Made by a program: the position numbers and the translations under genes
Notes under the pieces: generated by a model
What the model was told of the DNA's origin: nothing
Seen by the model: only the letters and a program-made list of their open reading frames with translations
Database searches by the model: none
Shown here: positions 23,123 through 31,724 of the stretch, one piece after another
How positions within the stretch are numbered: the first letter of the stretch is position 1
Layout of the letters: the number at the start of each line of letters is the position of its first letter
DNA from: Actinomycetes bacterium
GTDB taxonomy: Bacteria; Actinomycetota; Acidimicrobiia; Acidimicrobiales; Ilumatobacteraceae
Length of the DNA: 54,596 bases
Assembly (NCBI GenBank): GCA_027491335.1
Contig: JAIXWJ010000008.1
Coordinates: 1 to 54,596 of the forward strand
Reading direction: 5' to 3'

Positions 23123-23605
23123 CTAGACCCCGACGTCGATCGGCTCCGTGGGTATTGCGCGATCCAGAAGATCGGTCAAATGACGGGCCAGGTCGGCCGG
23201 AGCGAAGACGGCATCGGAGGAGAGAATCTCGTCGCGGTGCCACCATCGAATCTCGAACAGGTACTCGGCGTTGAGTTCTTGCCAGGTCATGGTGGGAACG
23301 GGATCGAATCGTTCGGGAACCTCGACGAGATGGATGTGTTCGCGTTGGCCGTCCCACAGACCGTTGATGAACGCGACGCGATGTTCACGAGTCCAGACGT
23401 GCGGACCGATCCGGGCGTCGGTCAGGCCCACCTCCTCGCGCAACTCGCGGGCAAGGGCGGTGCGATGATCCTCACCTTCGTCGAGGCCGCCACCCGGAAG
23501 GGCCCAACGGGTGCCGGCGGGGAACTCGAACCTCACGAGCAACACGTGATGGTCGGGGGTGACCACGAGAGCGCGAGCAGCGGAGCGAATGCGCGGTTCA
23601 GGCAT
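23123..23605 (-). CDS. Nudix hydrolase
   Basis: 160-residue pyrophosphohydrolase. The Nudix box is complete: GGGLDEGEDHRTALARELREEVGL (Gx5Ex7REUxEExGU). The surrounding LVRFEFPAGTRWALPGG and the WWHRDEI ending are typical of ADP-ribose/(d)NTP Nudix proteins, but the substrate is not predictable. Its ATG overlaps the end of the DUF3039 gene by 8 bp, so the two are probably co-expressed. Confidence 0.9.
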   Translation of the reverse strand: MPEPRIRSAARALVVTPDHHVLLVRFEFPAGTRWALPGGGLDEGEDHRTALARELREEVGLTDARIGPHVWTREHRVAFINGLWDGQREHIHLVEVPERFDPVPTMTWQELNAEYLFEIRWWHRDEILSSDAVFAPADLARHLTDLLDRAIPTEPIDVGV

Positions 23606-23915
23606 CGGGCTTGTCGTTCAGCCCGTCGTTCATCATGCGGTACATCTCGTAGATGGACTTGCAGTCCTCGCACAGTGGCAGCTGCTTGGGGTCGCGCGAC
23701 GGCACCCACACGTGGCCGCACAGGGCCTCGAGCGGCGTGCCGAACACCCGTGCCTCGGTGACTTTGGCCGCCGCGCTCTCGCCCGGCTCGGTTTTGACGA
23801 TGTGGGCACACACCGGTTCGCCGGTTTGGGGGACCCGACCGAGTTCGACGTCGGTGTCGGTGTTGGTGCCGAGATCGGTGGACGACAGTGTGGACGCGGT
23901 GACGTTCGGGGCCAT
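23598..23915 (-). CDS. DUF3039 domain-containing protein
   Basis: 105-residue actinobacterial protein of unknown function. The conserved part is EPVCAHIVKTEPGESAAAKVTEARVFGTPLEALCGHVWVPSRDPKQLPLCEDCKSIYE. It has four positions (C-H, C-H, C-x2-C) suited to bind zinc. Such proteins are widespread and usually single-copy in Actinobacteria. ATG 23915 is preferred. A TTG at 23927 is possible, because a TAGGCA-like box would then overlap the divergent fmdB-type promoter. Upstream partner of the Nudix gene. Confidence 0.82.
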   Translation of the reverse strand: MAPNVTASTLSSTDLGTNTDTDVELGRVPQTGEPVCAHIVKTEPGESAAAKVTEARVFGTPLEALCGHVWVPSRDPKQLPLCEDCKSIYEMYRMMNDGLNDKPDA

Positions 23916-23948
23916 GACAGAAGTCAACCAGATGCCTACACTTCACCC

Positions 23949-24173
23949 ATGCCGCTGTACGAGTTCCGTTGCCGCACCTGCGAGACCACCTTCGAGGTGC
24001 GTCGGCCCATGGCCGAGGCATCGGATCCGGCCACCTGCCCCGAGGGTCATGACGGGGCGGTCCGTCTGTTGTCTGTCTTCGCGTCGGTGGGGGCGTCGGG
24101 TGGCAACACCGCTCCGGCACCGGCCGCGCCTCGGGCCGGCGGTTGCGGCTCGGGTTGCGGTTGCGCGCACTGA
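23949..24173 (+). CDS. FmdB-family zinc-ribbon protein
   Basis: 74 residues. MPLYEFRCRTCETTFEV is the canonical FmdB/CxxC_CxxC_SSSS start, followed by a second half-site CPEGH where the usual second CxxC is reduced. The tail is Ala/Pro-rich and ends in a Cys-rich GGCGSGCGCAH, which may supply further metal ligands. FmdB proteins are named for a formamidase regulator, but their function is mostly unknown. TACACT (23937-23942) lies 7 nt before the ATG, so the mRNA is leaderless. It is divergent from DUF3039. Confidence 0.82.
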   Translation: MPLYEFRCRTCETTFEVRRPMAEASDPATCPEGHDGAVRLLSVFASVGASGGNTAPAPAAPRAGGCGSGCGCAH

Positions 24174-24255
24174 ACGCACCGCGCACTGAGCTGTACGAGC
24201 ACACTGTTTCGTCTCGTGCCGACATCACCTCGCGACAACGAACTAGGTTGACCCC

Positions 24256-24390
24256 ATGGCGTCCTGGATCGTGAACCTCATCGTGGCGGGAACCGCCGCG
24301 GGCATCGGGGCGATCGGCGTGCGCGTGATCGGTGAGTCCACCAAGCCCAAGCCCATTCCCGTGAAGGTGCGCAAAGAGCGTCGTCGTTGA
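24256..24390 (+). CDS. Small hypothetical membrane-associated protein (44 aa)
   Basis: Begins MASWIVNLIVAGTAAGIGAIGVRVIGE, which could form one short hydrophobic helix, and ends in a strongly basic KPKPIPVKVRKERRR tail expected to face the cytoplasm. TAGGTT (24244-24249) lies 7 nt before the ATG, the same leaderless promoter layout as validated neighbours. This is the main reason to accept so short a gene. No homology is recognised. It converges on the rhomboid protease gene with a 13-bp gap. Confidence 0.6.
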   Translation: MASWIVNLIVAGTAAGIGAIGVRVIGESTKPKPIPVKVRKERRR

Positions 24391-24403
24391 TGCTGGCCGA
24401 GCG

Positions 24404-25258
24404 TCAGCCGGCCACCGACACACTGCCCACGAAGGCGATCACCATGGCCGCGATCGGCGCCACCCACGAAGCCCATGTGGGAACCGGTCGCCACGACGGT
24501 GCCAGCATCACCGACCCCAACAATGCACCGGTGACCACACCGCCCACGTGACCTCCGATGGAGATGCCGGGAATGGTGAACGTGAGCAACAAGTTGATGG
24601 CCAGCGTGGCACCGATACCGGTTTGAAACACGTTCACGCCACGACGCTGCATGCCCACGGCCGTGGCACCCATCAGTCCGAAGACCGCTCCGGATGCGCC
24701 ACCGTGCAAGCCCCCGCCTCCACCTTGAATGACCAAGGCACCGAGCGAACCGCCCAACAGGCAAGCGAAGTAGAGCAACCCGAACCGGGCTCGACCAAGC
24801 GGTGCCTCGAGCATGTTGCCCAACTGATACAGAAGGATCATGTTCATCGCGAGGTGAAGGATTCCGAAATGAAGGAACCCGGCCGACACCAGTCGATACC
24901 AGCCGTCGGGCTCGGAGATGAGCCATCGGCTGAGACCCAACTGAATCTCGCGCTCTCCGGGTCGATCACCGAAGCCGAACGACGACGAGTCGCCGACGAG
25001 AACCCACACGAAGACCGCAAGATTCACCGCGATGAGGGTGGTGGTGACCAGATTCGATTGTCGGGCGTTCCAATCTCGGGCGCGAACGGTGGTGGGTGGA
25101 CGCGAGGCCTTCACGCAATCGCGACAATGGCTGCCCACCGTGGCTTGCGAGAGGCAGTCCGCGCAGGCGGGTCGACCACAGCGGGTGCACGAGCGCCCGG
25201 TGGCGACGTCGGCGTGTCGGTAACACGCGGGAAGCACGGGCGGTGGGAACGATTCCAT
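24404..25258 (-). CDS. Rhomboid family intramembrane serine protease with N-terminal zinc-binding region
   Basis: 284 residues. The catalytic dyad is visible: Ser189 in GGASGAVFG (GxSG) and His237 in GGHVGG, with the accessory H135xxxN139 (HLAMN). About six or seven membrane helices run from residue ~70. The first ~50 residues carry seven cysteines and a histidine (C12, C24, C27, C32, C35, C45, C48) in a B-box/zinc-ribbon-like pattern, common in actinobacterial rhomboids. It starts 3 bp after the GGDEF-EAL gene ends, so it is probably co-transcribed. The substrate is unknown. Confidence 0.92.
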   Translation of the reverse strand: MESFPPPVLPACYRHADVATGRSCTRCGRPACADCLSQATVGSHCRDCVKASRPPTTVRARDWNARQSNLVTTTLIAVNLAVFVWVLVGDSSSFGFGDRPGEREIQLGLSRWLISEPDGWYRLVSAGFLHFGILHLAMNMILLYQLGNMLEAPLGRARFGLLYFACLLGGSLGALVIQGGGGGLHGGASGAVFGLMGATAVGMQRRGVNVFQTGIGATLAINLLLTFTIPGISIGGHVGGVVTGALLGSVMLAPSWRPVPTWASWVAPIAAMVIAFVGSVSVAG

Positions 25259-25261
25259 GAG

Positions 25262-27307
25262 TCAGGGAAACGGTAATCCGTCGCCGAAAGATTGGCTCAT
25301 CGGACCCGTGTGCCCGAAGTCAAGAGCACCCACCGGTCGTCCGATTCGATAGCCCTGCAAGAGATCGCATCCGAGGGCGCGCAGGCGCGTCACTTGTGCG
25401 TCGGTGGTGACCCATTCGGCGATGACGGCCATCTCCAGACTGTGGGCGAGCTGAATGATGCTGCGCACGATGGGATCGTCACGGTCCTCGTCCCCGAGGG
25501 ACCGCACGAACGACCCGTCCAGCTTCAGGAAATCCGCGGGGCATGAGCGAAGGTGCGACAGCGACGAATAGCCGGTGCCGAAGTCGTCGATGGACAGACG
25601 CACCCCGAATCGCCGCAGTGATTGCAACGTCCGCAGGGCGTTGGTGGGGTCGCGCATGAGCATGCGTTCGTCGAATTCGAGCGCGAGATGTTGAGGTTGC
25701 AGATCGTGGTCCTTCAGCGCCGCCAGCGTTCGTTCGACGAATCGTGGATCGGCCACTTGTCGCGGGGAAACGTTCACGTGCATCACGAACTGACGATCCA
25801 CGCGGCCATCGTCCAACCATCCGCGCAGATCGGCGCACGCGCGGTGCGTGACCCACTCTCCGATGGGGGCGATGATTCCGGACTCCTCGGCCAGATCGAC
25901 GAAGACCGATGGCGTGAGGATTCCGAGACTCGGGTGGTGCCAGCGCAACAAGGCCTCGGCCCCCACGACGCGTTCGGAATACGGGGAATAGACGGGTTGA
26001 TACACGAGTCGCAACTCGCCGTTGGCGAGGGCCCGTTCGAGGGCGGCGGACAATGTGGAGCGTTCGCGGGCGGTCTCGCGCATGGTGTCGGAGTACAACT
26101 CGCAACGTGATCGGCCGCGCAGTTTGGCGTGATACATGGCGGTGTCGGCATTGCGCATCAGTGCGATGGCGGCATCGGTCAAGACGGGTTCACCGGTCTC
26201 TCCGCGGGTCACGGCCACGCCGAGGCTGGCGCCGGTGGTGACTTCGACGCCCTGCAACAACACGCGTCCGGTGATGGCCAGTCGCACGCGTTCGGCCAGA
26301 TCCAGGGCGGCTTCCTCGTCGACGAGGCCCTCGCACAGAATGACGAACTCGTCCCCTCCGATGCGTCCGACGATGTCGCCGGGTCGCGTGGCCCCCACGA
26401 GGCGCTTGCCGATGTTGGCGATCAGCATGTCTCCGTTCTCGTGGCCGACGGAGTCGTTGACGTCTTTCAGTTTGTCGATGTCGAGGAAGAAGACGGCCAC
26501 CATGTCGCGCGTGGCGCGGGCGCGTTCGATCGCTTCGGAGAGCTTGCGGATGAACAAGGTTCGATTGGGAAGCGTCGTGAGTCCGTCGTGCGTGGCTTGG
26601 TGCGCGAGAGCGGCCTGAAGCTTGGTTGCCGCCGTGATGTCGCGCGCGATGAGGGCCAGCCCGCCGGTGGTGCGACGAACCTGCACCTCGAAGGTGTGAA
26701 TGTCGTCGTCGGGTCCGCGCAGGCCCACCTCGCCACGCCATGAAACGTTCGTTCCCGTCGCGACATCGCGAGGCATTTGGTCGCGAACCACGGTGAGCAA
26801 CTGTGGATAGGAACTCGCCGCGGGGTTCGCGTAGGTGACCGACCCCTCGACGTCCGACACGACCACGATGTCGTCCGTGCTCTCGATCAACTCGCCGATG
26901 GACGCGTTCCACGGCGCGGACGCGGCCACGGTTTCGTTGGCGGTCAACGCGATGCCGGTGAAACCCACGACCGAGCCGTCGTCGGCCACGCGGGGAGTGA
27001 GAATGAAGCGCACCCGATGTTCGCTTCCGTCGGGATGTCCGATGAGCACGGTGATGTCGGCGGGCCCGCCGTTGGCCTGTCGCCACAGGTGCTCGGCACC
27101 CATCCGATCGTCGGGGCGAGCGTTGGCCCAGGGTGCGCGACCCACCGGCAGAACCGCACCACCGAGGGCGACGCGACGAAAATTCGGGTCGCCGGACACC
27201 AGACGGCCGGAGGCATCGGTGTCGAAGAGGCCCACCTCGGGGGGAGGCGTCGGGGACGACCCCGAGCGGGACTGGGAACCTTCGGACACGAAAGGACAGT
27301 GTGTCAC
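25262..27307 (-). CDS. PAS-GGDEF-EAL cyclic-di-GMP protein
   Basis: 681 residues, soluble. Two PAS-like sensor segments (about 20-120 and 130-240), then a GGDEF domain (~250-405; intact RIGGDEF near residue 316) and an EAL domain (~425-670; AEALLRW near 449, DDFGTGYSSL, KLDGSFV). The cyclase site looks active. The EAL domain keeps several metal ligands but is altered at LEFDERM (usual LExTE) and AEWVTT (usual AEGVET), so phosphodiesterase activity is uncertain. GTG start at 27307; a second GTG lies six codons in. It leads into the rhomboid gene. Confidence 0.9.
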   Translation of the reverse strand: MTHCPFVSEGSQSRSGSSPTPPPEVGLFDTDASGRLVSGDPNFRRVALGGAVLPVGRAPWANARPDDRMGAEHLWRQANGGPADITVLIGHPDGSEHRVRFILTPRVADDGSVVGFTGIALTANETVAASAPWNASIGELIESTDDIVVVSDVEGSVTYANPAASSYPQLLTVVRDQMPRDVATGTNVSWRGEVGLRGPDDDIHTFEVQVRRTTGGLALIARDITAATKLQAALAHQATHDGLTTLPNRTLFIRKLSEAIERARATRDMVAVFFLDIDKLKDVNDSVGHENGDMLIANIGKRLVGATRPGDIVGRIGGDEFVILCEGLVDEEAALDLAERVRLAITGRVLLQGVEVTTGASLGVAVTRGETGEPVLTDAAIALMRNADTAMYHAKLRGRSRCELYSDTMRETARERSTLSAALERALANGELRLVYQPVYSPYSERVVGAEALLRWHHPSLGILTPSVFVDLAEESGIIAPIGEWVTHRACADLRGWLDDGRVDRQFVMHVNVSPRQVADPRFVERTLAALKDHDLQPQHLALEFDERMLMRDPTNALRTLQSLRRFGVRLSIDDFGTGYSSLSHLRSCPADFLKLDGSFVRSLGDEDRDDPIVRSIIQLAHSLEMAVIAEWVTTDAQVTRLRALGCDLLQGYRIGRPVGALDFGHTGPMSQSFGDGLPFP

Positions 27308-27356
27308 ACGGTGGTCGGGCCACCGCTGATAGTGGTGAAATCGAAGTCCGCGACGG

Positions 27357-27998
27357 TCAGATCGCCATCACGGTGCCAGAGAGGCTGGCGCTCGCGATGG
27401 TCGCGAAATCGATGGCCCGGACCATGTCGGCGGCGGGTGTCTCGGGGGGAAGTTCGATCTGCTGATCCAGCGCATGAATCTCGAACACGTACGTGTGAAC
27501 CGTGGCCGCCGGGGGGCACGGGGCGCGCCAGGCCAATTCGGGGGTTTCCGATGTGCCGAAGGCGTTGTTGGCCATCACGGCACCGGCGGGGAGCACGCCG
27601 GACTCGAGGCCGGTCACCGAGGGATCGATTCCGGTGACGACCCAGTGGGTTCGACCGACGGGGTCCACCGAGGTGTCCGAGGTGTCGAGCATGACGACGG
27701 CGAGCGACACGGTGCCGGCGGGAATCCCGGTCCAACTGATGCTCGGGAAGGTTCCCGCCTCGGCACAAGTGTGGGCGCTCGGAATGGGCCCACCATCGAG
27801 CCACGGGCCGTAGAGGGTCATCGGCTCGGTTGGCGCCGGAGTCGCGGTGTCGAGCACCGCGGACGTTTCGGTTGGGGCGATGATCGACTCGGACTGATCG
27901 TCGCGAGGTGGGGCCATGTCGCGCCCGTCGTCGGCACAACCGAACAACGTCAGCGCGCCAACGACAACAACGGTGATCGACAGTGCGGAGCGGCGCAT
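27357..27998 (-). CDS. YbhB/YbcL-type PEBP lipoprotein
   Basis: 213 residues, phosphatidylethanolamine-binding/Raf-kinase-inhibitor-like family. The signal peptide ends in a lipobox (LFGC, Cys21), so it is anchored outside the membrane, followed by a low-complexity Thr/Pro spacer to ~residue 60. The domain shows PSISWTGIPAGTVSLAVVMLD, HWVVTGIDPSVTGL and the late TYVFEIHALD. The usual ligand-site CPP is present as RAPCPPAATVHTYVF. Role unknown. TAACAT (28010-28005) lies 7 nt before the ATG. Confidence 0.87.
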   Translation of the reverse strand: MRRSALSITVVVVGALTLFGCADDGRDMAPPRDDQSESIIAPTETSAVLDTATPAPTEPMTLYGPWLDGGPIPSAHTCAEAGTFPSISWTGIPAGTVSLAVVMLDTSDTSVDPVGRTHWVVTGIDPSVTGLESGVLPAGAVMANNAFGTSETPELAWRAPCPPAATVHTYVFEIHALDQQIELPPETPAADMVRAIDFATIASASLSGTVMAI

Positions 27999-28060
27999 GC
28001 GGTCATGTTACGTGCGGCGGGGGATGAGTCGCCTTCGGTCGGGCGAACTAGCGTGGTCGC

Positions 28061-29035
28061 ATGACGTCGCCGGCGGAACTGTGCATCCTCACGGTGCATG
28101 CTCATCCCGACGACGAGGCATCCAAGGGTGCTCCGACGTTGGCGATGTATCACGATCTCGGCGTGCGAACGGTGCTGGTGTGTTGCACCGGAGGCGAGGA
28201 AGGCGACCTGCAGAACCCGGCTCTGCGAGAACCCGGTGGCATCCTGGCCGGCTTGGACGACGCCGGTGTGAAGGCCGCCTTGGCTCGGGTGCGTCCGCGC
28301 GAATTGGCCGAGTCCGCCGCCATCATCGGTTTCGACGAGGTCGTGATGTTGGGTTACCGCGATTCGGGAATGCTGGACTCGCCCGCGAACGAGCACCCGG
28401 ACTGCTTTCATCGGGCGGATCTCGACGAGGCCGTCGGTCGACTGGTGACGGTCATTCGCCGCACCCGTCCCCAGATCCTGATCACCTACGGCGATGACCA
28501 ACGCGGTTATCCGCACCCCGATCACGTGAAGGTTCATGAGATCTCGGTGGTGGCATTCGCCCGCGCCGGCGACCCCACCTGGTACCCGTGGGCCGGGCCC
28601 GCGTGGCAGCCATCGAAGATGTATTACTCGGCATGGTCGCGCACCCGTCTGGTGGCGGTGCACGAAGCGATGCTGCGTCTGAACGGGTCATCTCCCTACG
28701 ACGAGCGTTGGCTGAATCGTCCGTCTCACGACGAACGCATCACCACGCGCACGCACGTGGCCTCGCACATGTCGGCACGATCGGGTGCGTTGCGGGCGCA
28801 CGCCACCCAGATCGATCCGAAAGAGCCGTGGTGGTTCGGACTCGACGACGATCAGTTGAGCGAGGTGTACCCGTGGGAGGACTGGATCCTGGCGCGCTCG
28901 ACGGTGGGTGGACCCGCCGATGACGACGTGGAGACGGATCTGTTCGCCGGGATCGCCGACCTAGCCACGCTTCCCGTCGGCGTCCCGCGCCCGGGACGAC
29001 TCACCAACCCCGACCCCGTGGGAGCAACGCAATGA
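28061..29035 (+). CDS. mca: Mycothiol S-conjugate amidase
   Basis: It cleaves mycothiol conjugates of electrophiles and drugs, releasing a mercapturate for export. The 324-residue LmbE-family zinc enzyme carries AHPDDE (14-19), CCTGGEEGDLQNPAL, and HPDHVKVH as the second metal site. The SKGAPTLAMY stretch and the ~300-residue length favour Mca over the paralogue MshB. It is good evidence for an actinobacterium. TAGCGT (28049-28054) lies 7 nt before the ATG. Its stop overlaps the next gene (ATGA). Confidence 0.87.
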   Translation: MTSPAELCILTVHAHPDDEASKGAPTLAMYHDLGVRTVLVCCTGGEEGDLQNPALREPGGILAGLDDAGVKAALARVRPRELAESAAIIGFDEVVMLGYRDSGMLDSPANEHPDCFHRADLDEAVGRLVTVIRRTRPQILITYGDDQRGYPHPDHVKVHEISVVAFARAGDPTWYPWAGPAWQPSKMYYSAWSRTRLVAVHEAMLRLNGSSPYDERWLNRPSHDERITTRTHVASHMSARSGALRAHATQIDPKEPWWFGLDDDQLSEVYPWEDWILARSTVGGPADDDVETDLFAGIADLATLPVGVPRPGRLTNPDPVGATQ

Positions 29036-29268
29036 ACGACACGCGCACCATTCAGTTTCGGGTCGTGATGGCCAAGAACGAGGAACGCGTCGATGGCCCC
29101 GACGATGCCGACACCGTGGCCACCATCGCCAAGGTCGACGCGAGCATGGATCCGACGGTGGCGTTCATGCGTGGCAAGTTGAAGATCACCGGCCCGACCG
29201 GGCCACTGTTCGACGCTCTCTCGAGCGGTCGCGCCGCCGAAGTGATCACTCGACTTCTCGCGAGCTGA
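29032..29268 (+). CDS. Small SCP2-like sterol/lipid-binding protein
   Basis: 78 residues. The segment DPTVAFMRGKLKITGPTGPLFDAL follows the SCP2 pattern (A-x-M-x-G-x-L-x-x-x-G). Only the C-terminal half of a normal ~110-residue SCP2 domain is present, and the N-terminus is a short strand-rich segment. It is translationally coupled to mca through a 4-bp overlap, a pairing that suggests a role with mca. The function is unknown. Confidence 0.65.
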   Translation: MNDTRTIQFRVVMAKNEERVDGPDDADTVATIAKVDASMDPTVAFMRGKLKITGPTGPLFDALSSGRAAEVITRLLAS

Positions 29269-29279
29269 CCCGCGTCGTT

Positions 29280-30116
29280 TCAGGAGCGACGCATGGCGTC
29301 GCGAAGTTCGCGATAGCCGATGAGCACCGCGCCGGACTCGGTGAGCAGACCGCGGAGAGTTTCGTCGTTCACCGCCAGATCGAGATCGTCGATCCACTCG
29401 GCGGCCGACTCCGTGAGAGCGCGCACTTCGGGGGTGTCCACGCTGGGCTGAATGTGGATCTCGGTGACTCCGGGCTTCAGCTCACGAATCGCGGAGTAGA
29501 CGCGTTCGCGACTGCCCGCTCTCCAATCGTGATCGAAATGATCGGGGAAGACGATTCCCTCGTCGGCGGCCAGGGTGCGGAAGGGGAACCCGGCTTGCTC
29601 GGTGGTGAGAGTGGATGGCAAACGAATGGGGAGTCGGAACTCGACCGCCATGTCGAGGTAGATGTCGAAGAACTCCGGGCGCAAGGTGATGACGCTGAGG
29701 TGCGGAGCGAGGTGAGAGACGTCGAATCCCCAAGCGATGGCCCGTTCGATCTGGGCGCGGCACTCGCGTGACACCTCGGCCGGGTCGGCGTGTTCCCAAA
29801 GATCGTCCACGCTGCGTGGGAAACCACCGTCGCCCGACAGCAGCGATGGAGCATGGGTGATGGGACCCCAGCGGTACAAAGGGTGCTCGGCGTTGAGGGT
29901 GATATGGACACCCACGTCCTCGCCGGCGTACATGGTGGCGGCGTGACGTGCCCACGGCGCGGGGACCATCACCGAAGCGCACGTGGCGACACCGTCACGA
30001 ATGGCCGAGTACACCCCGAGGTTCGCGGCGTGGCACGAGCCCAGGTCGTCGCACGAGATGATCACCAACTTGGTGTTCGCGTCGTATCCGAGTCGCTCGG
30101 CCAGGGTGTCGCCCAC
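29280..30116 (-). CDS. ChbG/HpnK family deacetylase
   Basis: 278 residues, YdjC/ChbG fold. Metal-binding and catalytic motifs are visible: IISCDDLGSCHAAN at the N-terminus, DVGVHITLNAEHPLY and SHLAPHLSVI. These enzymes deacetylate chito-oligosaccharides or hopanoid glycosides. The substrate here is not known. GTG 30116 has TATCGT (30128-30123) 7 nt upstream, so it likely has its own leaderless promoter even though it lies downstream of the potassium operon on the same strand. Confidence 0.85.
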   Translation of the reverse strand: MGDTLAERLGYDANTKLVIISCDDLGSCHAANLGVYSAIRDGVATCASVMVPAPWARHAATMYAGEDVGVHITLNAEHPLYRWGPITHAPSLLSGDGGFPRSVDDLWEHADPAEVSRECRAQIERAIAWGFDVSHLAPHLSVITLRPEFFDIYLDMAVEFRLPIRLPSTLTTEQAGFPFRTLAADEGIVFPDHFDHDWRAGSRERVYSAIRELKPGVTEIHIQPSVDTPEVRALTESAAEWIDDLDLAVNDETLRGLLTESGAVLIGYRELRDAMRRS

Positions 30117-30163
30117 GACCTCACGATACCGGTGCGGTCGGGTCGACCACGACGGCCCGCGAT

Positions 30164-30715
30164 TCAGGGTGTGGCGGTATCGGTGCAGGCGGACCAGAGT
30201 CCGATGCCGTTCGTTCGTGCGATCTCGGCGGCCGCGGTGAACTGGTCGGCATACGTGGTGTTCGGTTCGAAGGGATAGGGGCGGGCCAAACCCTCGTCGA
30301 TGAGCACGGCGTTGATGAAGAGGTCATCGGGCTCGCGATGGACGTACGCCAACAGTCGTCGGTACTTGTCGCGGGAGTCGATGTCGCGTTCGAGTCGCAC
30401 GGGGGTGCCGGGCGGAAGAAGTTCGGCCAGTCGGGCCGATGCCTCCGGACCGAAACACTCGACGGGCGTGTCGGGCTTCTTCGTTTCGGGGGTGTCGATT
30501 CCGATGAGTCTGACCGTTTCGCTGCGCCCGTCGATGGACACGTGAATGGTGTCGCCGTCGACCACGCGCTCGACGACGGCGTTGGCATCGGCCGGTAGAT
30601 CCGCCTGTTGCGCCGAACACCCAAGAAGGAACGTGAACGACACGGCCACGGACAACGCGTGACGTGGACGGCGGAACATCCGTCGGGGTGGGCGCAGACG
30701 GCCGAGCATTGCCAT
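30164..30715 (-). CDS. Secreted thermonuclease (SNase)-family lipoprotein
   Basis: 183 residues. It has an Arg-rich N-terminus, a hydrophobic helix and lipobox LLGC (Cys33), so it is a lipid-anchored extracellular protein. The nuclease domain has VVDGDTIHV, VRLIGIDTPE (calcium-site Asp and general-base Glu region), RDKYRRLLAYV (second catalytic Arg) and FINAVLIDEGLARPYPF. All match active staphylococcal-nuclease-type enzymes that degrade DNA/RNA. ATG 30679 would give a more compact signal peptide. It lies 14 bp after the OB-fold gene and may be read through from it. Confidence 0.88.
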   Translation of the reverse strand: MAMLGRLRPPRRMFRRPRHALSVAVSFTFLLGCSAQQADLPADANAVVERVVDGDTIHVSIDGRSETVRLIGIDTPETKKPDTPVECFGPEASARLAELLPPGTPVRLERDIDSRDKYRRLLAYVHREPDDLFINAVLIDEGLARPYPFEPNTTYADQFTAAAEIARTNGIGLWSACTDTATP

Positions 30716-30729
30716 GGCCGATCACGACC

Positions 30730-31056
30730 TCAGTGCTGTGGCAGGAGCGTGTAGGCCGGATTCGTGAACGTTGCCCCCCGTGGGGTGCGGCAGGCCACAC
30801 CATGGATCTTGATGCGTCGACCCAAACCGACGCCGCCGATCGAACGCCGTCCGGTCCAGACCACCACCGCGGTGCCGGATGGGTCCTCGATGGTGATCTC
30901 GAGGTTCACCGGACCCTCGCCGGGTTGAGCGCGCATGCGCACGATGATCCCGCAGATGGTGGTGGGTTCGCGAAACGGGGCGTCGGCGATGCGCACGAAG
31001 TCGGAAACCGTCGTTTGTTGATCGGTTCCGGAGATCCGTCGGCTGAACAGGCTCAT
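30730..31056 (-). CDS. OB-fold protein of the potassium-uptake operon
   Basis: 108 residues with one OB-fold-like domain (TTICGIIVRMRAQPGEGPVNLEITIEDPSGTAVVVWTGRRSIGGVGLGRRIKIHG). Its start overlaps the trkA-type stop by 4 bp. An OB protein next to a TrkA pair is common in Actinobacteria, but its job is not established. It may bind nucleic acid or a nucleotide. Confidence 0.75.
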   Translation of the reverse strand: MSLFSRRISGTDQQTTVSDFVRIADAPFREPTTICGIIVRMRAQPGEGPVNLEITIEDPSGTAVVVWTGRRSIGGVGLGRRIKIHGVACRTPRGATFTNPAYTLLPQH

Positions 31057-31724
31057 GATTCGCGCGACGTGACGAGGGCCCGTCTCACCGCTTCCTCTCC
31101 GTCGCCCCCGATGAGCAGCAGGACTTCGTCGGCGACGAGAAGGTTGAGTTCGGGTGTGGGTGTCACCACGTGCCCGTCACGGACGATCGCGACGACGGTG
31201 GTCTCTCGTGGAAGATTCAATTCGGCGATCTGGCGACCGACCGCCGGAGAACCCTCGGCCAGAGTCACCTCGGACAATTGTGTGCGACCGTGTTCGAAGG
31301 TGAGAATCCGGACGAACGAACCGACGTTCACGGCCTCCTCCACGAGGGCCGTGAGCAGATGCGGGGTGGAGACCGAAACGTCGACGCCCCACATCTCGTT
31401 GAACATCCATTCGTTGTTCGGATTGTTGACGCGACCCACGACCCTGGGCACGCCGAATTCCTGCTTGGCCAGAAGTGAAATGACCAGGTTGTCCTCGTCG
31501 TCCCCGGTGACCGCGGCCACCACGTCGGCGTTCACGGCACCGGCCCGCGCGAGAGTGTCGAGCTCACAGGCGTCACCGAACATGACGGTGATCGATTCGT
31601 CCAGTCTGGCGCGACCGATCGCTTTGTTGTCGTTGTCGATCAAGGTGATCTCGTGCCCACTTTTGGAAAGTTGCGCCGCCATGTAGCGGCCGACGCTTCC
31701 GGCGCCAACGATGATGATTCTCAC
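31053..31724 (-). CDS. TrkA/Ktr-type potassium-uptake regulatory protein (second copy)
   Basis: 223 residues: an RCK-N Rossmann domain (MRIIIVGAGSVGRYMAAQL) followed by a shorter RCK-C domain. These cytoplasmic proteins bind NAD(H)/ATP and gate K+ transporters. It follows its paralogue with a 4-bp overlap, like the ceoB-ceoC pair of mycobacteria, and follows the APC permease gene in the same operon. RCK-C domains can also bind c-di-AMP, but this cannot be seen directly. Confidence 0.88.
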   Translation of the reverse strand: MRIIIVGAGSVGRYMAAQLSKSGHEITLIDNDNKAIGRARLDESITVMFGDACELDTLARAGAVNADVVAAVTGDDEDNLVISLLAKQEFGVPRVVGRVNNPNNEWMFNEMWGVDVSVSTPHLLTALVEEAVNVGSFVRILTFEHGRTQLSEVTLAEGSPAVGRQIAELNLPRETTVVAIVRDGHVVTPTPELNLLVADEVLLLIGGDGEEAVRRALVTSRES

